DNA of 14,978 bases from Caldifarciminota bacterium (GTDB taxonomy: Bacteria > WOR-3 > Hydrothermia > UBA1063 > CAJXJZ01): positions 1 to 14,978 of the forward strand of contig JALTEL010000670.1 of NCBI GenBank assembly GCA_027073945.1, read 5' to 3'. Shown here piece after piece: positions 1 through 7,985 of the stretch. A program made the position numbers and the translations under genes. The notes beneath the pieces are model-generated. The model was not told the origin of the DNA, searched no databases, and saw only the letters and a list, made by a program, of their open reading frames with translations. Position 1 is the stretch's first letter. Each line of letters begins with the position of its first letter.

Positions 1-971
1 AAGGAAGAGTTGGCATAATCACATCGGGTGGAGATGCACCCGGAATGAACCCCGTTATTCGTTATTTAACACGGGGGCTCTTAGAGAATGACTACGAGGT
101 TATTGGATTTAAAAACGGTTATTCTGGTGTATACAAAAAAGAATTCACCAGGCTTGAGTACGATGATGTTGCGGGCATATTGAAATTCGGTGGCACAATA
201 CTCGGTACCTCAAGATTCCCCGAGTTTAAAACAGATGCCAGCACACGTGAAAAAGCCGCGCAAAATTTAAAGAATCTTGAAATAGAAGTGCTGGTAGTAG
301 TGGGGGGAGAAGGCTCTGCAAAAGGTGCACTGGCGCTCGCCGAGCTCGGTATTAACATTGTACTTTTACCCGCATCAATTGATAATGATATTTACGGCAC
401 AGATGAATGTCTCGGTATGGATACTGCCATGTCCACGATAGTGGAATCTGTTGATAAGATAAAAGACACTGCGTCCTCTCATGACAGGGCATTTATCATA
501 GAGGTTATGGGACATAAATTCGGTTATCTTGCGCTTTCTGCTGCCATAGCAACTGGCGCCGAGGGTGTTTTTATTCCGGAAATAAAAACGGATGTGAACG
601 AATTGAGCAGAAGATTGAGAAAGCGATATATGGAAGGAAGAAAGAACTCCATTATCATTGTTGCAGAGGGAAGAGCTTCAGGGTATGAAATAAAAGATTT
701 GCTGGCGGAGCATGACATAGGCTACGAGATGCGTGTCTCTGTTCTTGGTTATACTCAGAGAGGAGGCTCTCCTACATTCAGAGATAGATTTCTTGCCTAT
801 CTACTTGCAATAGGCAGTATTAAAGCCATTATAGAAAAACAATATGGTGTAATGGTTGGTATAAGCAATGGTAAAACCGTTTTTGTGCCCATTTCTGATG
901 TTGTTTCTAACAAAAAGAAACTGCCTTTTGAACTCTTGAGTGGGGTTGAAACGCTAAAATGGGAAGATTGA
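1..971 (+). CDS. pfkA: 6-phosphofructokinase, ATP-type signature (5' end cut off)
   Basis: Predicted to phosphorylate fructose 6-phosphate to fructose 1,6-bisphosphate in cytosolic glycolysis. The reading frame is open to the window edge, and the codons from base 3 already encode the phosphate-binding motif GGDAPGMN, so only a few N-terminal residues are missing; the ATG at base 45 is internal. Family motifs follow in order: LGTSRFPEF (equivalent of E. coli Arg72), GGEGS, the catalytic segment SIDNDI (Asp127 equivalent), SSHDR (Arg162), EVMG, VAEG (Glu222), and VLGYTQRGGSP (Arg243 and Arg252). Glycine at the Gly104 position of GGEGS is the marker of ATP rather than PPi use. Oddities against E. 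coli PfkA are Glu for Asp103, Ala for Gly124 and His for Arg171. A second, divergent phosphofructokinase follows after 24 bp. The family is secure; donor and kinetics are inferred from motifs. Confidence 0.9.
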   Translation, partial: GRVGIITSGGDAPGMNPVIRYLTRGLLENDYEVIGFKNGYSGVYKKEFTRLEYDDVAGILKFGGTILGTSRFPEFKTDASTREKAAQNLKNLEIEVLVVVGGEGSAKGALALAELGINIVLLPASIDNDIYGTDECLGMDTAMSTIVESVDKIKDTASSHDRAFIIEVMGHKFGYLALSAAIATGAEGVFIPEIKTDVNELSRRLRKRYMEGRKNSIIIVAEGRASGYEIKDLLAEHDIGYEMRVSVLGYTQRGGSPTFRDRFLAYLLAIGSIKAIIEKQYGVMVGISNGKTVFVPISDVVSNKKKLPFELLSGVETLKWED

Positions 972-980
972 CTTTCATTA

Positions 981-987
981 AAAGGAG
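981..987 (+). promoter_or_regulatory. Shine-Dalgarno site of the second pfk gene
   Basis: AAAGGAG lies 8 nt before the ATG at 996. This fixes the start there rather than at the in-frame GTG at 987, which overlaps the site itself. Confidence 0.8.
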
Positions 988-995
988 TGTTTATT

Positions 996-2069
996 ATGAG
1001 TGGTAGTAAAAATAAAAATACAGGAATATCTGCTTTGAATAAAAGTTTGAGAATAGCAGTTCTAACAGGTGGGGGAGATGCTCAGGGATTGAACGCGGCC
1101 ATTGAGGGCATAGTTTACAGGGCTGAATATGGAGGGCATAGAGTATTTGGACTCATTGACGGATGGAGCGGATTATTAAAGGAGCATTTCAGAGAACTCA
1201 GAAAGGAAGAAGTGAGGAACTCGTATTTTCTTGGCGGTACTATTATAGGAACTTCAAGAACAAATCCCGTGAAAGATGAAAAAACAACTGAGCTTGCAAT
1301 AAAAAATTTTCATGAACTGGGTTTTGATGCCGTAATCGCTATCGGTGGAGAAGACACACTCGGAGCTGCATCCGCACTTTACAAAAGGGGCATACCTGCA
1401 GTCGGAATACCCAAAACCATTGACCATGATGTCATGGAGACCGAATACACCATAGGATTTCAGACAGCCGTATCAATAGTGGCTGATGCCGTGGAAAAAT
1501 TGATGACCACTGCAAAATCCCATAGAAGAATAATAACAGTTGAAATTATGGGAAGGCACTCAGGATGGATTGCCCTGTATGGAGGACTTGCAGGTGGTGC
1601 AAATTACATCTTAATACCAGAAATAAAACCTGACCTTGATGATGTTGTCAGGGTAATAAAAGAAAAATATGGGAGAGGAGAGCCTTACGCGGTTATTGCC
1701 GTTGCAGAAGGTGTTAATATTGACCATGAATCCGAGCAACAGCATAAAGTTGTGGATGAATACGGACATGTAAAAGTAGGTGGCGTTGCAGAAAGACTTG
1801 CCAAAATACTCGCTGTAAAAACAGGGTATGAAACGCGTCATGTTGTGCTCGGTTATCTGCAGCGTGGAGGAGGTCCGATTGCCGTTGACAGAACCACTCC
1901 GATGTTCTTAGGCGCAAAATCTGTTGAACTTGTTGAACGTGGAGCTTTTGGCAAGATGGCCGCTATGAAAGGTAGTAAAGTGGTTGTTTCCGATTTATCC
2001 AAGGTTCAGGGTAAAGTAAAGTTAGTTTCAAAAGACCTTTACGAATTTGCAAGACTTTTCTTTGACTGA
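996..2069 (+). CDS. Phosphofructokinase, PPi-type (group III-like) signature
   Basis: Second phosphofructokinase, 357 residues from the ATG preceded by AAAGGAG. Motifs are GGGDAQGLN (25-33), GTSR (Arg88), GGED (117-120), PKTIDHD (139-145, with the catalytic Asp), EIMGR (183-187), VAEG (236-239) and QRGG (289-292). In this family an Asp at the Gly104 position together with Lys at the Gly124 position mark pyrophosphate-dependent or mixed-donor enzymes; GGED and PKTID show both. A PPi enzyme would run reversibly and could serve glycolysis and gluconeogenesis. His replaces the usual Asn in TIDND. It is not a recent duplicate of the preceding pfk, since the two differ in these donor motifs and throughout. 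Its 3' end overlaps the helicase start. Donor use is inferred from the motifs; the family is certain. Confidence 0.9.
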   Translation: MSGSKNKNTGISALNKSLRIAVLTGGGDAQGLNAAIEGIVYRAEYGGHRVFGLIDGWSGLLKEHFRELRKEEVRNSYFLGGTIIGTSRTNPVKDEKTTELAIKNFHELGFDAVIAIGGEDTLGAASALYKRGIPAVGIPKTIDHDVMETEYTIGFQTAVSIVADAVEKLMTTAKSHRRIITVEIMGRHSGWIALYGGLAGGANYILIPEIKPDLDDVVRVIKEKYGRGEPYAVIAVAEGVNIDHESEQQHKVVDEYGHVKVGGVAERLAKILAVKTGYETRHVVLGYLQRGGGPIAVDRTTPMFLGAKSVELVERGAFGKMAAMKGSKVVVSDLSKVQGKVKLVSKDLYEFARLFFD

Positions 2070-4140
2070 TAAACTTCTGTCTTCACTGAACAAGGAGCAA
2101 CAGCAGGCAGTACTTGATACTGAGGGACCGCTACTTGTTATAGCAGGCGCTGGTTCTGGTAAGACAAGGGTTTTAACCCACAGAATTGCATACCTTATAA
2201 TGGAAAAGCACATCGAACCCTCGAGAATTCTTGCTGTTACCTTTACCAACAAAGCTGCTAATGAAATGCGGACGAGGATAGAACATCTTACAGGTATGAA
2301 TACAAAGAGATTATGGATGGGGACATTTCATTCCTTAAGCGTAAGGATACTGCGAAGCAATATAGATAAACTGCCGTATGAAGCAAACTTTTGTATATTT
2401 GACAAGGATGACCAATTACGAGTTGTAAAATCCATTGTCAAAAATTCCCGTAAAAAACCCAGACAAATAATGCATTTGATAGGCAGAATTAAAAACGGAG
2501 AAAGCCCTGAAGGTTCTGAGGTAGAATGGATCTATAAAAAATATCAGGAAAAGCTCCTTTCCATGAATGCCATGGATTTTGATGATATACTTATAAATAC
2601 TGTGAAACTGTTCGATGAATTTCCTGATATCAGGAAATTTTATGCGGACAAATTCCTTTACATACATGTAGATGAGTACCAGGATACCAACAGAATACAG
2701 TACAAACTGCTCAAACAGCTTTCTTCGGTTCATAAGAACATATTCGTTGTTGGAGACGAAGACCAATCAATATATGGATTCAGAGGAGCTGATATAAGAA
2801 ATATACTGGACTTTGAAAAGGATTATAAAAATGCCAGAGTTATAAAACTTGAGCAAAATTACAGGTCAACTGCCAATATTCTGAAAGCTGCAAGCAGCGT
2901 ACTTGAAAAAAATAAACTCAGGAAAGGGAAAAGTCTATGGACTTCAAAAGGTCCCGGCGAGCCAATAACCCTGTATGAAGCCTATAATGAACGGGATGAG
3001 GCCAATTTCGTGGCAGATGTCATTGAAGAGCAGGGGACGCCCTTTAGCAGGTATCTCGTGCTGTACAGAACCAACGCTCAATCAAGGTCATTCGAAGAAG
3101 TCCTAAATAGAAGAGGCATTCCTTATGTGCTTATAGGAGGCACAAAGTTCTATGAGAGAAAGGAAATAAAGGATATTGTGGCATATCTTAAATTAGTATT
3201 AAATCCCAAAGATGACATTGCTTTCATAAGAGCGGTTTCGGTGCCGCATCGTGGAATAGGCATTAAAACAGTCCAGCGTCTGGGCAGGTACAGTTTAAAA
3301 CAAAACAAATCCCTGTTTGATGCAATACCTGATTTTGTGAAAGAAAATGCAAGGGAAAAAAGATTGAATCATCTGTTAGATTTCCACAATATGATTGAGG
3401 AGCTGTTATCAATGCGGGACAGCAATACTGACCCCTATACTATTCTTGACACACTTCTTTCAAAAATTGATTATGAGGATTATCTGAATAGAGTTTATGA
3501 TAGCTTTGAAGCCGAGGGCAGAATAGAAAATCTCAAGGCTTTTCAGGGCACTGTATCGGAATTTGTTATGTCCACCGATACTCCTACCTTATCAAGCCTT
3601 ATGGAAGTGGTAACACTTCGCTCTGAGCAAGATGATATGGAACTGGGAAACAGCGATAGAGTTACAATAATGACCGCGCATAACGCTAAAGGACTCGAGT
3701 ATGATTTTCTGTTTATTACAGGGCTTGAGGAAGGTATATTTCCACACAGGTCAAGCCTTATGTCCGAATATGAAATGGAGGAGGAGAGAAGGTTATTCCA
3801 TGTAGCCATGACACGGGCCAGAAAAAAGATTTATATAACATTCTGTCATGACAGGTTTATTCGTCTCGGAGAATATCTAAAACCATCCAGATTCTTGCGG
3901 GAAATCCCCGAAGATATAATAGAGCCCGCAGGACTTCTAATTGCCAACATGAAAGACCGAGACAGTATTATAAAACCGGAATACTCCGAAGTTACATTTT
4001 CAAAAGGAGACAACGTATATCATAAAATGTTCGGTAGAGGAAGAGTTCTCACAGTAAACGGTGACAAATTGCGTATTTTATTCCCTGACGGTATAAAGGT
4101 GCTGTCCACAAAGTTTGCAAAGCTAACCAGAGCGGAATGA
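2047..4140 (+). CDS. pcrA: UvrD/PcrA-type superfamily 1 DNA helicase
   Basis: ATP-driven 3'-5' DNA helicase of the UvrD/PcrA/Rep family, acting in excision repair and in clearing stalled replication or RecA filaments. All SF1A motifs are present: Q motif LNKEQQQAV (14-22), Walker A AGAGSGKT (33-40), Ia [10 protein letters not shown] (65-74), [10 protein letters not shown] (208-215), [16 protein letters not shown] (236-248), IV LEQNYRS (268-274), then [11 protein letters not shown] (V) and [12 protein letters not shown] (VI) near the C-terminus. The last 50 residues, with [14 protein letters not shown], resemble the PcrA C-terminal Tudor-like domain that binds RNA polymerase. Length, 697 residues, is normal. 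No ATG precedes the Q motif; TTG at 2047 (used here) or TTG at 2062 are the options, neither with a clear Shine-Dalgarno site, so coupling to the overlapping pfk gene is likely. uvrD and pcrA cannot be told apart from motifs alone. Confidence 0.93.
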   Translation: MQDFSLTDKLLSSLNKEQQQAVLDTEGPLLVIAGAGSGKTRVLTHRIAYLIMEKHIEPSRILAVTFTNKAANEMRTRIEHLTGMNTKRLWMGTFHSLSVRILRSNIDKLPYEANFCIFDKDDQLRVVKSIVKNSRKKPRQIMHLIGRIKNGESPEGSEVEWIYKKYQEKLLSMNAMDFDDILINTVKLFDEFPDIRKFYADKFLYIHVDEYQDTNRIQYKLLKQLSSVHKNIFVVGDEDQSIYGFRGADIRNILDFEKDYKNARVIKLEQNYRSTANILKAASSVLEKNKLRKGKSLWTSKGPGEPITLYEAYNERDEANFVADVIEEQGTPFSRYLVLYRTNAQSRSFEEVLNRRGIPYVLIGGTKFYERKEIKDIVAYLKLVLNPKDDIAFIRAVSVPHRGIGIKTVQRLGRYSLKQNKSLFDAIPDFVKENAREKRLNHLLDFHNMIEELLSMRDSNTDPYTILDTLLSKIDYEDYLNRVYDSFEAEGRIENLKAFQGTVSEFVMSTDTPTLSSLMEVVTLRSEQDDMELGNSDRVTIMTAHNAKGLEYDFLFITGLEEGIFPHRSSLMSEYEMEEERRLFHVAMTRARKKIYITFCHDRFIRLGEYLKPSRFLREIPEDIIEPAGLLIANMKDRDSIIKPEYSEVTFSKGDNVYHKMFGRGRVLTVNGDKLRILFPDGIKVLSTKFAKLTRAE

Positions 4141-4721
4141 AGATACTTTTGGTACTGAAAAGCGGAGATTACACAATTAAAATCATTCATGGGGATATTA
4201 CAGAGGAAGATACAGAAGCCATAACCAATGCTGCCAATTCTCACCTTATGCATGGTGGAGGTGTTGCCGGTGCAATTGTCAGGAAAGGTGGATATGAAAT
4301 ACAGGAAGAAAGCAGTAGAATAGTGGGAAGTCAGGGCTCCATTCCCGTAGGAAAGGCTGTTATAACAGGAGCCGGGAAATTAAAGGCGAAATACGTAATA
4401 CACACAGTAGGACCTGTATGGGGTGAAGGGAATGAAGACAAGAAGCTTACAAGCGCTATACAAAGCGTTCTTGAGCTTGGAGAGGAAAAAGGCATAAAAT
4501 CCGTTGCCATTCCTGCTGTGAGTTCAGGCATATTCGGATTCCCAAAGGAGCGGGCTGCAAAGATAATACTTGATACAGTAATAAGCTTCTTTGAGACCCA
4601 AAATCCAGCTTATCTGAAAGATGTACACCTTACTAACATAGACAAATACACATCAGAACTCTTTGCAAAAGAGGCTGAGCATATTGCAGGCTGGGCAAAA
4701 AGCCATATAGAGAGACAATGA
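4137..4721 (+). CDS. Macro-domain protein (ADP-ribose binding or hydrolase)
   Basis: A 194-residue stand-alone macro domain, close in size and layout to archaeal Af1521 and related to YmdB/MacroD proteins. These bind ADP-ribose and often remove it from proteins or deacetylate O-acetyl-ADP-ribose. Visible signatures are GDIT (19-22), NAAN (31-34, ribose-contacting Asn), the glycine loop GGGVAGAI (40-47), VIHTVGP (87-93) and the phosphate loop [11 protein letters not shown] (126-136). Its ATG overlaps the helicase stop as ATGA, and its stop overlaps the next small ORF the same way. Position directly after a DNA helicase would suit a role in ADP-ribose signalling linked to DNA damage, but that is inference. 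No ADP-ribosyltransferase or sirtuin partner is visible in the window. The exact substrate is unknown. Confidence 0.88.
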   Translation: MKILLVLKSGDYTIKIIHGDITEEDTEAITNAANSHLMHGGGVAGAIVRKGGYEIQEESSRIVGSQGSIPVGKAVITGAGKLKAKYVIHTVGPVWGEGNEDKKLTSAIQSVLELGEEKGIKSVAIPAVSSGIFGFPKERAAKIILDTVISFFETQNPAYLKDVHLTNIDKYTSELFAKEAEHIAGWAKSHIERQ

Positions 4722-4858
4722 AGAAAATAGATAAAACATGGCCATTGATAGAAAGCATAAAAAACAATCTTTTAGAGTTAAAGAATAAGTTTTTGTATAC
4801 AGTAGTGCAAGATGAAATGCACAGCATTAACTACACAAATACGGAGGAGCCCATATGA
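4718..4858 (+). CDS. Small 46-residue protein of unknown function
   Basis: A 46-codon ORF that fills the gap between the macro-domain gene and the carbonic anhydrase-like gene exactly. It starts in an ATGA overlap with the upstream stop and ends in an ATGA overlap with the downstream start, the pattern of all neighbouring junctions, which is the main evidence that it is translated. The product begins [20 protein letters not shown], with a probable amphipathic helix over residues 9-25, then a more polar C-terminus ending NTEEPI. It has no signal peptide, membrane segment, cysteine or recognisable motif. Its last codons contain the GGAGGAG Shine-Dalgarno site of the next gene, so it may partly serve as a translated coupling element. 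It could also be the remnant of a longer gene. I do not recognise the family. Confidence 0.6.
   Translation: MKKIDKTWPLIESIKNNLLELKNKFLYTVVQDEMHSINYTNTEEPI
4843..4849 (+). promoter_or_regulatory. Shine-Dalgarno site of the carbonic anhydrase-like gene
   Basis: GGAGGAG lies 5 nt before the ATG at 4855, inside the last codons of the 46-codon ORF. It is the strongest ribosome-binding site in the operon after the one at 981, so ribosomes can enter afresh here. Confidence 0.75.
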
Positions 4859-5376
4859 TTCTTAAATTTGAGAACAAAGAGCCTGAAATAGGGAGGGATG
4901 TATTTGTTGCCGATACAGCACGAGTTATTGGAGAGGTTGTGCTTGGAGATAATGCAAGTGTGTGGTACGGAGCAATTTTAAGAGGAGATATTGGGAAAAT
5001 AGTTATAGGAGCAAGAAGTAATGTGCAGGACAATTCAGTCCTTCATATAACACCACCAGATTACCCCGTTATTATAGGGGAAGATGTTACAATTGGACAT
5101 GGCGTTATCTTACACGGATGCAAAATAGGCTCTCGCTCTCTCATAGGCATGGGTGCAGTGGTGCTTGACGGTGTTGAGATAGGGGAGGAATCAATAATAG
5201 GAGCCGGGGCAGTTGTGCCACCAGGCAAGCATATCCCTGCCCGCTCTCTTGTTATAGGTGTACCGGGTAAAGTTGTGAAACAGATTTCGGACCAGGACCT
5301 AAGGGGCATTATTGAAAATGCCAGAGAATACATGAACTTAAGCCGCAGATATATAAAACAAAACGAATACAAATGA
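4855..5376 (+). CDS. Gamma-class carbonic anhydrase-like hexapeptide protein
   Basis: A 173-residue left-handed beta-helix protein of the gamma carbonic anhydrase (CamH/YrdA/PaaY-like) family. The hexapeptide repeats (I/V-G-x-x-x-x) run from about residue 11 to 137, followed by a C-terminal helix that packs along the trimer. The three metal-binding histidines fit His64, His82 (GHGVILH) and His87. Supporting active-site residues Arg43 and Asp45 (LRGD) and Gln58 and Asp59 (VQDN) are also present. The acidic loop of the archaeal Cam enzyme is missing, as in the shorter CamH group, where CO2 hydration is weak or unproven in many members. It could hydrate CO2 or act as another metal-dependent or acyl-transfer enzyme. 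It sits directly before the dTDP-sugar genes and ends in an ATGA overlap with rmlA, but no functional link is evident. Confidence 0.87.
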   Translation: MILKFENKEPEIGRDVFVADTARVIGEVVLGDNASVWYGAILRGDIGKIVIGARSNVQDNSVLHITPPDYPVIIGEDVTIGHGVILHGCKIGSRSLIGMGAVVLDGVEIGEESIIGAGAVVPPGKHIPARSLVIGVPGKVVKQISDQDLRGIIENAREYMNLSRRYIKQNEYK

Positions 5377-6449
5377 AAGCACTTATATTAGCAGGAGGAG
5401 AGGGGACAAGGCTGAGGCCTTTAACGTACACTATTCCGAAACAACTTGTACCGGTGGCAAACAAGCCTATTCTATTCTACGTTTTAAAGAATATTCTCCG
5501 GTCAGGCATAAGTGATATAGGCATTGTTATCTCAAACAAAACAGGGGAAGAAATAAGAAAAAGCATACTTTCGCTTCGTAAGACATCTCTGGCCAGCAAG
5601 GATTTTAACCTTACATTCATAGAACAGGAAAAACCTCTTGGACTCGCTCATGCCGTGAAAATATCCAGAGACTTTTTGAAAGATGATGCATTTGTTATGT
5701 ATCTGGGAGATAATCTGATAGGTGAAGACATAAGCAATTTTATCAAAGAATTTGACTCAGACACCTCGGGTTTGATTTTACTGAAAGAGGTTGATAACCC
5801 CAGGAATTTCGGTGTAGCCGTACTTGAGGAAAATGGAAATATAAAATATCTTGTGGAAAAGCCTCAAAATCCCCCATCAAACCTTGCACTCGTTGGCGTG
5901 TATATATTTTCACCGGATATACATGAAGCCATTGACAATATAAAATTTTCAAATCGCGGCGAGCTTGAAATAACAGACGCCATATCATATCTTATCAAGC
6001 AGGGTCACCGTATCAAACCCAAAATAATCAATACATGGTGGCTTGATACAGGGAAAAAGGATGATATCTTATTTGCAAACAGAATTGTTCTTGACCACTA
6101 TGCAGTCAGGAATATCAAAGGTAGTGTGGAGGAGAGCAAAGTTGAGGGTCGCGTATCCATTGGTAAGAGGGCTCGCATTAAAAACAGCACTTTGAGAGGG
6201 CCTATTGTTATTGGAGATAATACTGTCATTGAAAACAGTTTTATAGGACCATTTACAAGTGTGGGAGAAGATTGCAATATAAAAAATGCAAAAATAGAGC
6301 ACTCTCTTCTGATGAACAGTGTTGTTATTGATGGCAAACTCGTTATAGAAGATTCGCTTGTGGGCAGGAATACCAGCGTTAAAATGAGTTCACAATTTGG
6401 CAACAGGCTTAAGCTATTGATAGGCGATGATGCCAGTATTGAGATATGA
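5373..6449 (+). CDS. rmlA: Glucose-1-phosphate thymidylyltransferase, long form
   Basis: Joins dTTP (or UTP) to glucose 1-phosphate to give dTDP-glucose, the first step of dTDP-deoxysugar synthesis. The N-terminal nucleotidyltransferase domain (1 to about 240) shows GGEGTRLRP (8-16), Lys23 in IPKQLVPVANKP, LGDN (111-114, metal-binding Asp), VEKP (161-164), GELEITDAI (196-204) and WWLDTG (222-227). Residues 245-358 are a left-handed beta helix of hexapeptide repeats. This makes the protein 358 residues, the long form known from StrD and many archaea, not the roughly 290-residue RmlA of enterobacteria. The extra helix could be structural or carry an acetyltransferase-like site; the sequence does not decide. 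ATGA overlaps on both sides and no good Shine-Dalgarno site point to translational coupling. Confidence 0.92.
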   Translation: MKALILAGGEGTRLRPLTYTIPKQLVPVANKPILFYVLKNILRSGISDIGIVISNKTGEEIRKSILSLRKTSLASKDFNLTFIEQEKPLGLAHAVKISRDFLKDDAFVMYLGDNLIGEDISNFIKEFDSDTSGLILLKEVDNPRNFGVAVLEENGNIKYLVEKPQNPPSNLALVGVYIFSPDIHEAIDNIKFSNRGELEITDAISYLIKQGHRIKPKIINTWWLDTGKKDDILFANRIVLDHYAVRNIKGSVEESKVEGRVSIGKRARIKNSTLRGPIVIGDNTVIENSFIGPFTSVGEDCNIKNAKIEHSLLMNSVVIDGKLVIEDSLVGRNTSVKMSSQFGNRLKLLIGDDASIEI

Positions 6450-7021
6450 GTTTTTCATTTAAGCAACTTGAGATAAAAGATGTAATAATGATAGAATTAA
6501 GCGCATACACAGATGACAGAGGCATCTTCACAGAAATGTATAAAGAAAGCATTTTCCAAAAAGCAGGGATAAATGACAGATTCGTGCAGGATAATATATC
6601 GCTTTCAAAAAAGGGTGTTTTACGCGGTCTTCATTTTCAGCATCCCCCATATACACAGGCCAAGCTTATAAAATGCATCAGCGGCGAAATATTTGACGTT
6701 GCAGTGGATTTACGTAAGGGCTCTCCCTCATTTTCCAGATGGGTCGGCATTAATCTTTCTTCCGAAAACAATCGAATGCTTTACATACCCGAAGGATTTG
6801 CACATGGCTTTTTGGTCTTAAGCAGTGAAGCAATTGTAATGTACAAAACTTCAAATGAATATGCACCTTCTTTTGAAGGGGGTCTTAGATGGAATGATGG
6901 CAAAATCAATATAAACTGGCCATTGAATAGTCCAAAGATTTCTGAAAAAGACCAAAAATTGCCTTTTTTGTCCGATGCAAAAATACAGTTTATTTACAAA
7001 GGGGAAAATACACATGTTTGA
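6446..7021 (+). CDS. rmlC: dTDP-4-dehydrorhamnose 3,5-epimerase
   Basis: Cupin-fold epimerase that inverts C3 and C5 of dTDP-4-keto-6-deoxyglucose, giving the L-rhamno configuration. At 191 residues it is full length. Catalytic residues fall at almost the same numbers as in the Salmonella enzyme: His63 in LRGLHFQ, Lys73, His120 in GFAHGF, Tyr133, and Asp169 in SEKD. Retention of both the His-Asp pair and Tyr supports a true 3,5-epimerase rather than a 3- or 5-only epimerase or a ketoisomerase. The start is an ATGA overlap with rmlA. The 3' end overlaps rmlB by 8 bp. Order here is A-C-B, with the epimerase ahead of the dehydratase that makes its substrate. Confidence 0.93.
   Translation: MSFSFKQLEIKDVIMIELSAYTDDRGIFTEMYKESIFQKAGINDRFVQDNISLSKKGVLRGLHFQHPPYTQAKLIKCISGEIFDVAVDLRKGSPSFSRWVGINLSSENNRMLYIPEGFAHGFLVLSSEAIVMYKTSNEYAPSFEGGLRWNDGKININWPLNSPKISEKDQKLPFLSDAKIQFIYKGENTHV
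6998..7005 (+). promoter_or_regulatory. Shine-Dalgarno site of rmlB
   Basis: An AAAGGGGA stretch lies 8 nt before the ATG at 7014. It supports that start over the longer in-frame opening at 6975, which would run deep into rmlC. Confidence 0.65.
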
Positions 7022-7985
7022 GAATTTACTCGTTACAGGAGGAGCAGGTTTTATAGGAAGTGAGTTCGTACGGGCAGGGGTATCTCTTGGTTATAAAATC
7101 GCCGTTATTGATAAAATAACTTACGCAGGTGATGTTTACAGACTGCAGAATGTACTGAATAAGATAACCTTTCACCGCGTAGATATTTGTGATATAAAAG
7201 CAATAGAAAAGATACTTAAAAAAGAGAAGGTGGATGCTGTTGTCCACTTTGCAGCAGAAACTCATGTTGACAGAAGCATACTGGATTCAGCACCGTTTAT
7301 GACCACAAATATAATGGGCACTCGCGTACTTTTAGAGGCTGTAAAAAAGTTCGGTGTAAAAAGGTTTATCAATATTTCCACAGATGAGGTTTACGGTGAA
7401 GCAAAGCGCGGAAAGTTCAGGGAGGATTCCCCGCTTAATCCGAGTTCACCGTATTCTGTTAGCAAATCCGCATCCGATATGTTAGGCAGGGCTTATTACA
7501 GAACTTACGGGATTCCCGTTATAACTGTACGGCCTTCCAATGCTTACGGTCCTTATCAATTTCCTGAAAAATTGATACCTCTTGCCATATATAATATTTT
7601 AAAAAACAAAGAAATTCCAGTTTACGGCAAAGGCCTTAATGTCAGAGAATGGACTTATGTATCCGACCTCGTCAGCGGCATATTCTCGGTTCTCGAAAAT
7701 GGCAGGGTCTCTGAGATTTACAACATTGGAAGCGGTGAAGAAAAAAGGAATATAGATGTGGTAAAATCCATACTGTTGAATATGAACAAAGGTGAAGAAT
7801 TTATTAAATTTGTTGAAGACAGACCCGGTCATGACTTCAGGTATGCTCTTAATTCAGAGAAAATTAGAAATGAATTGAAATGGTCTCCGATTGTGTCCTT
7901 TAACCAGGGTATTATAAAAACAATAGAATTTTACACGCGACATCTCAACTGGCTGGAAGCACTACTTTACCGAAAATCAGGATAA
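7014..7985 (+). CDS. rmlB: dTDP-glucose 4,6-dehydratase
   Basis: Converts dTDP-glucose to dTDP-4-keto-6-deoxyglucose with a bound NAD+. It is an extended short-chain dehydrogenase of 323 residues. Visible are the Rossmann loop GGAGFIG (9-15), the HFAAETHVDRS segment (78-88), the catalytic triad region STDEVYG (122-128, with Thr, Asp and Glu specific to dehydratases), YSVSK (147-151, Tyr and Lys of the active site), and PSNAYGPYQFPEKLIPL (174-190) with VREWTYV (210-216) of the nucleotide-sugar site. The start is the ATG after AAAGGGGA; the gene overlaps rmlC by 8 bp. It ends the + strand run and overlaps the convergent transporter gene by 9 bp. Product and pathway are secure; the final sugar is not, because no rmlD or other late enzyme is in view. 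Confidence 0.92.
   Translation: MFENLLVTGGAGFIGSEFVRAGVSLGYKIAVIDKITYAGDVYRLQNVLNKITFHRVDICDIKAIEKILKKEKVDAVVHFAAETHVDRSILDSAPFMTTNIMGTRVLLEAVKKFGVKRFINISTDEVYGEAKRGKFREDSPLNPSSPYSVSKSASDMLGRAYYRTYGIPVITVRPSNAYGPYQFPEKLIPLAIYNILKNKEIPVYGKGLNVREWTYVSDLVSGIFSVLENGRVSEIYNIGSGEEKRNIDVVKSILLNMNKGEEFIKFVEDRPGHDFRYALNSEKIRNELKWSPIVSFNQGIIKTIEFYTRHLNWLEALLYRKSG

Noticed and set aside
987..995. GTG start for the second pfk gene, three codons upstream
   Set aside because: It overlaps the last base of the AAAGGAG Shine-Dalgarno site; the ATG at 996 has proper spacing.
6975..7013. An rmlB start 13 codons upstream
   Set aside because: It would overlap rmlC by nearly 50 bp and adds residues before the conserved N-terminal Rossmann strand; the ATG at 7014 has a good ribosome-binding site.
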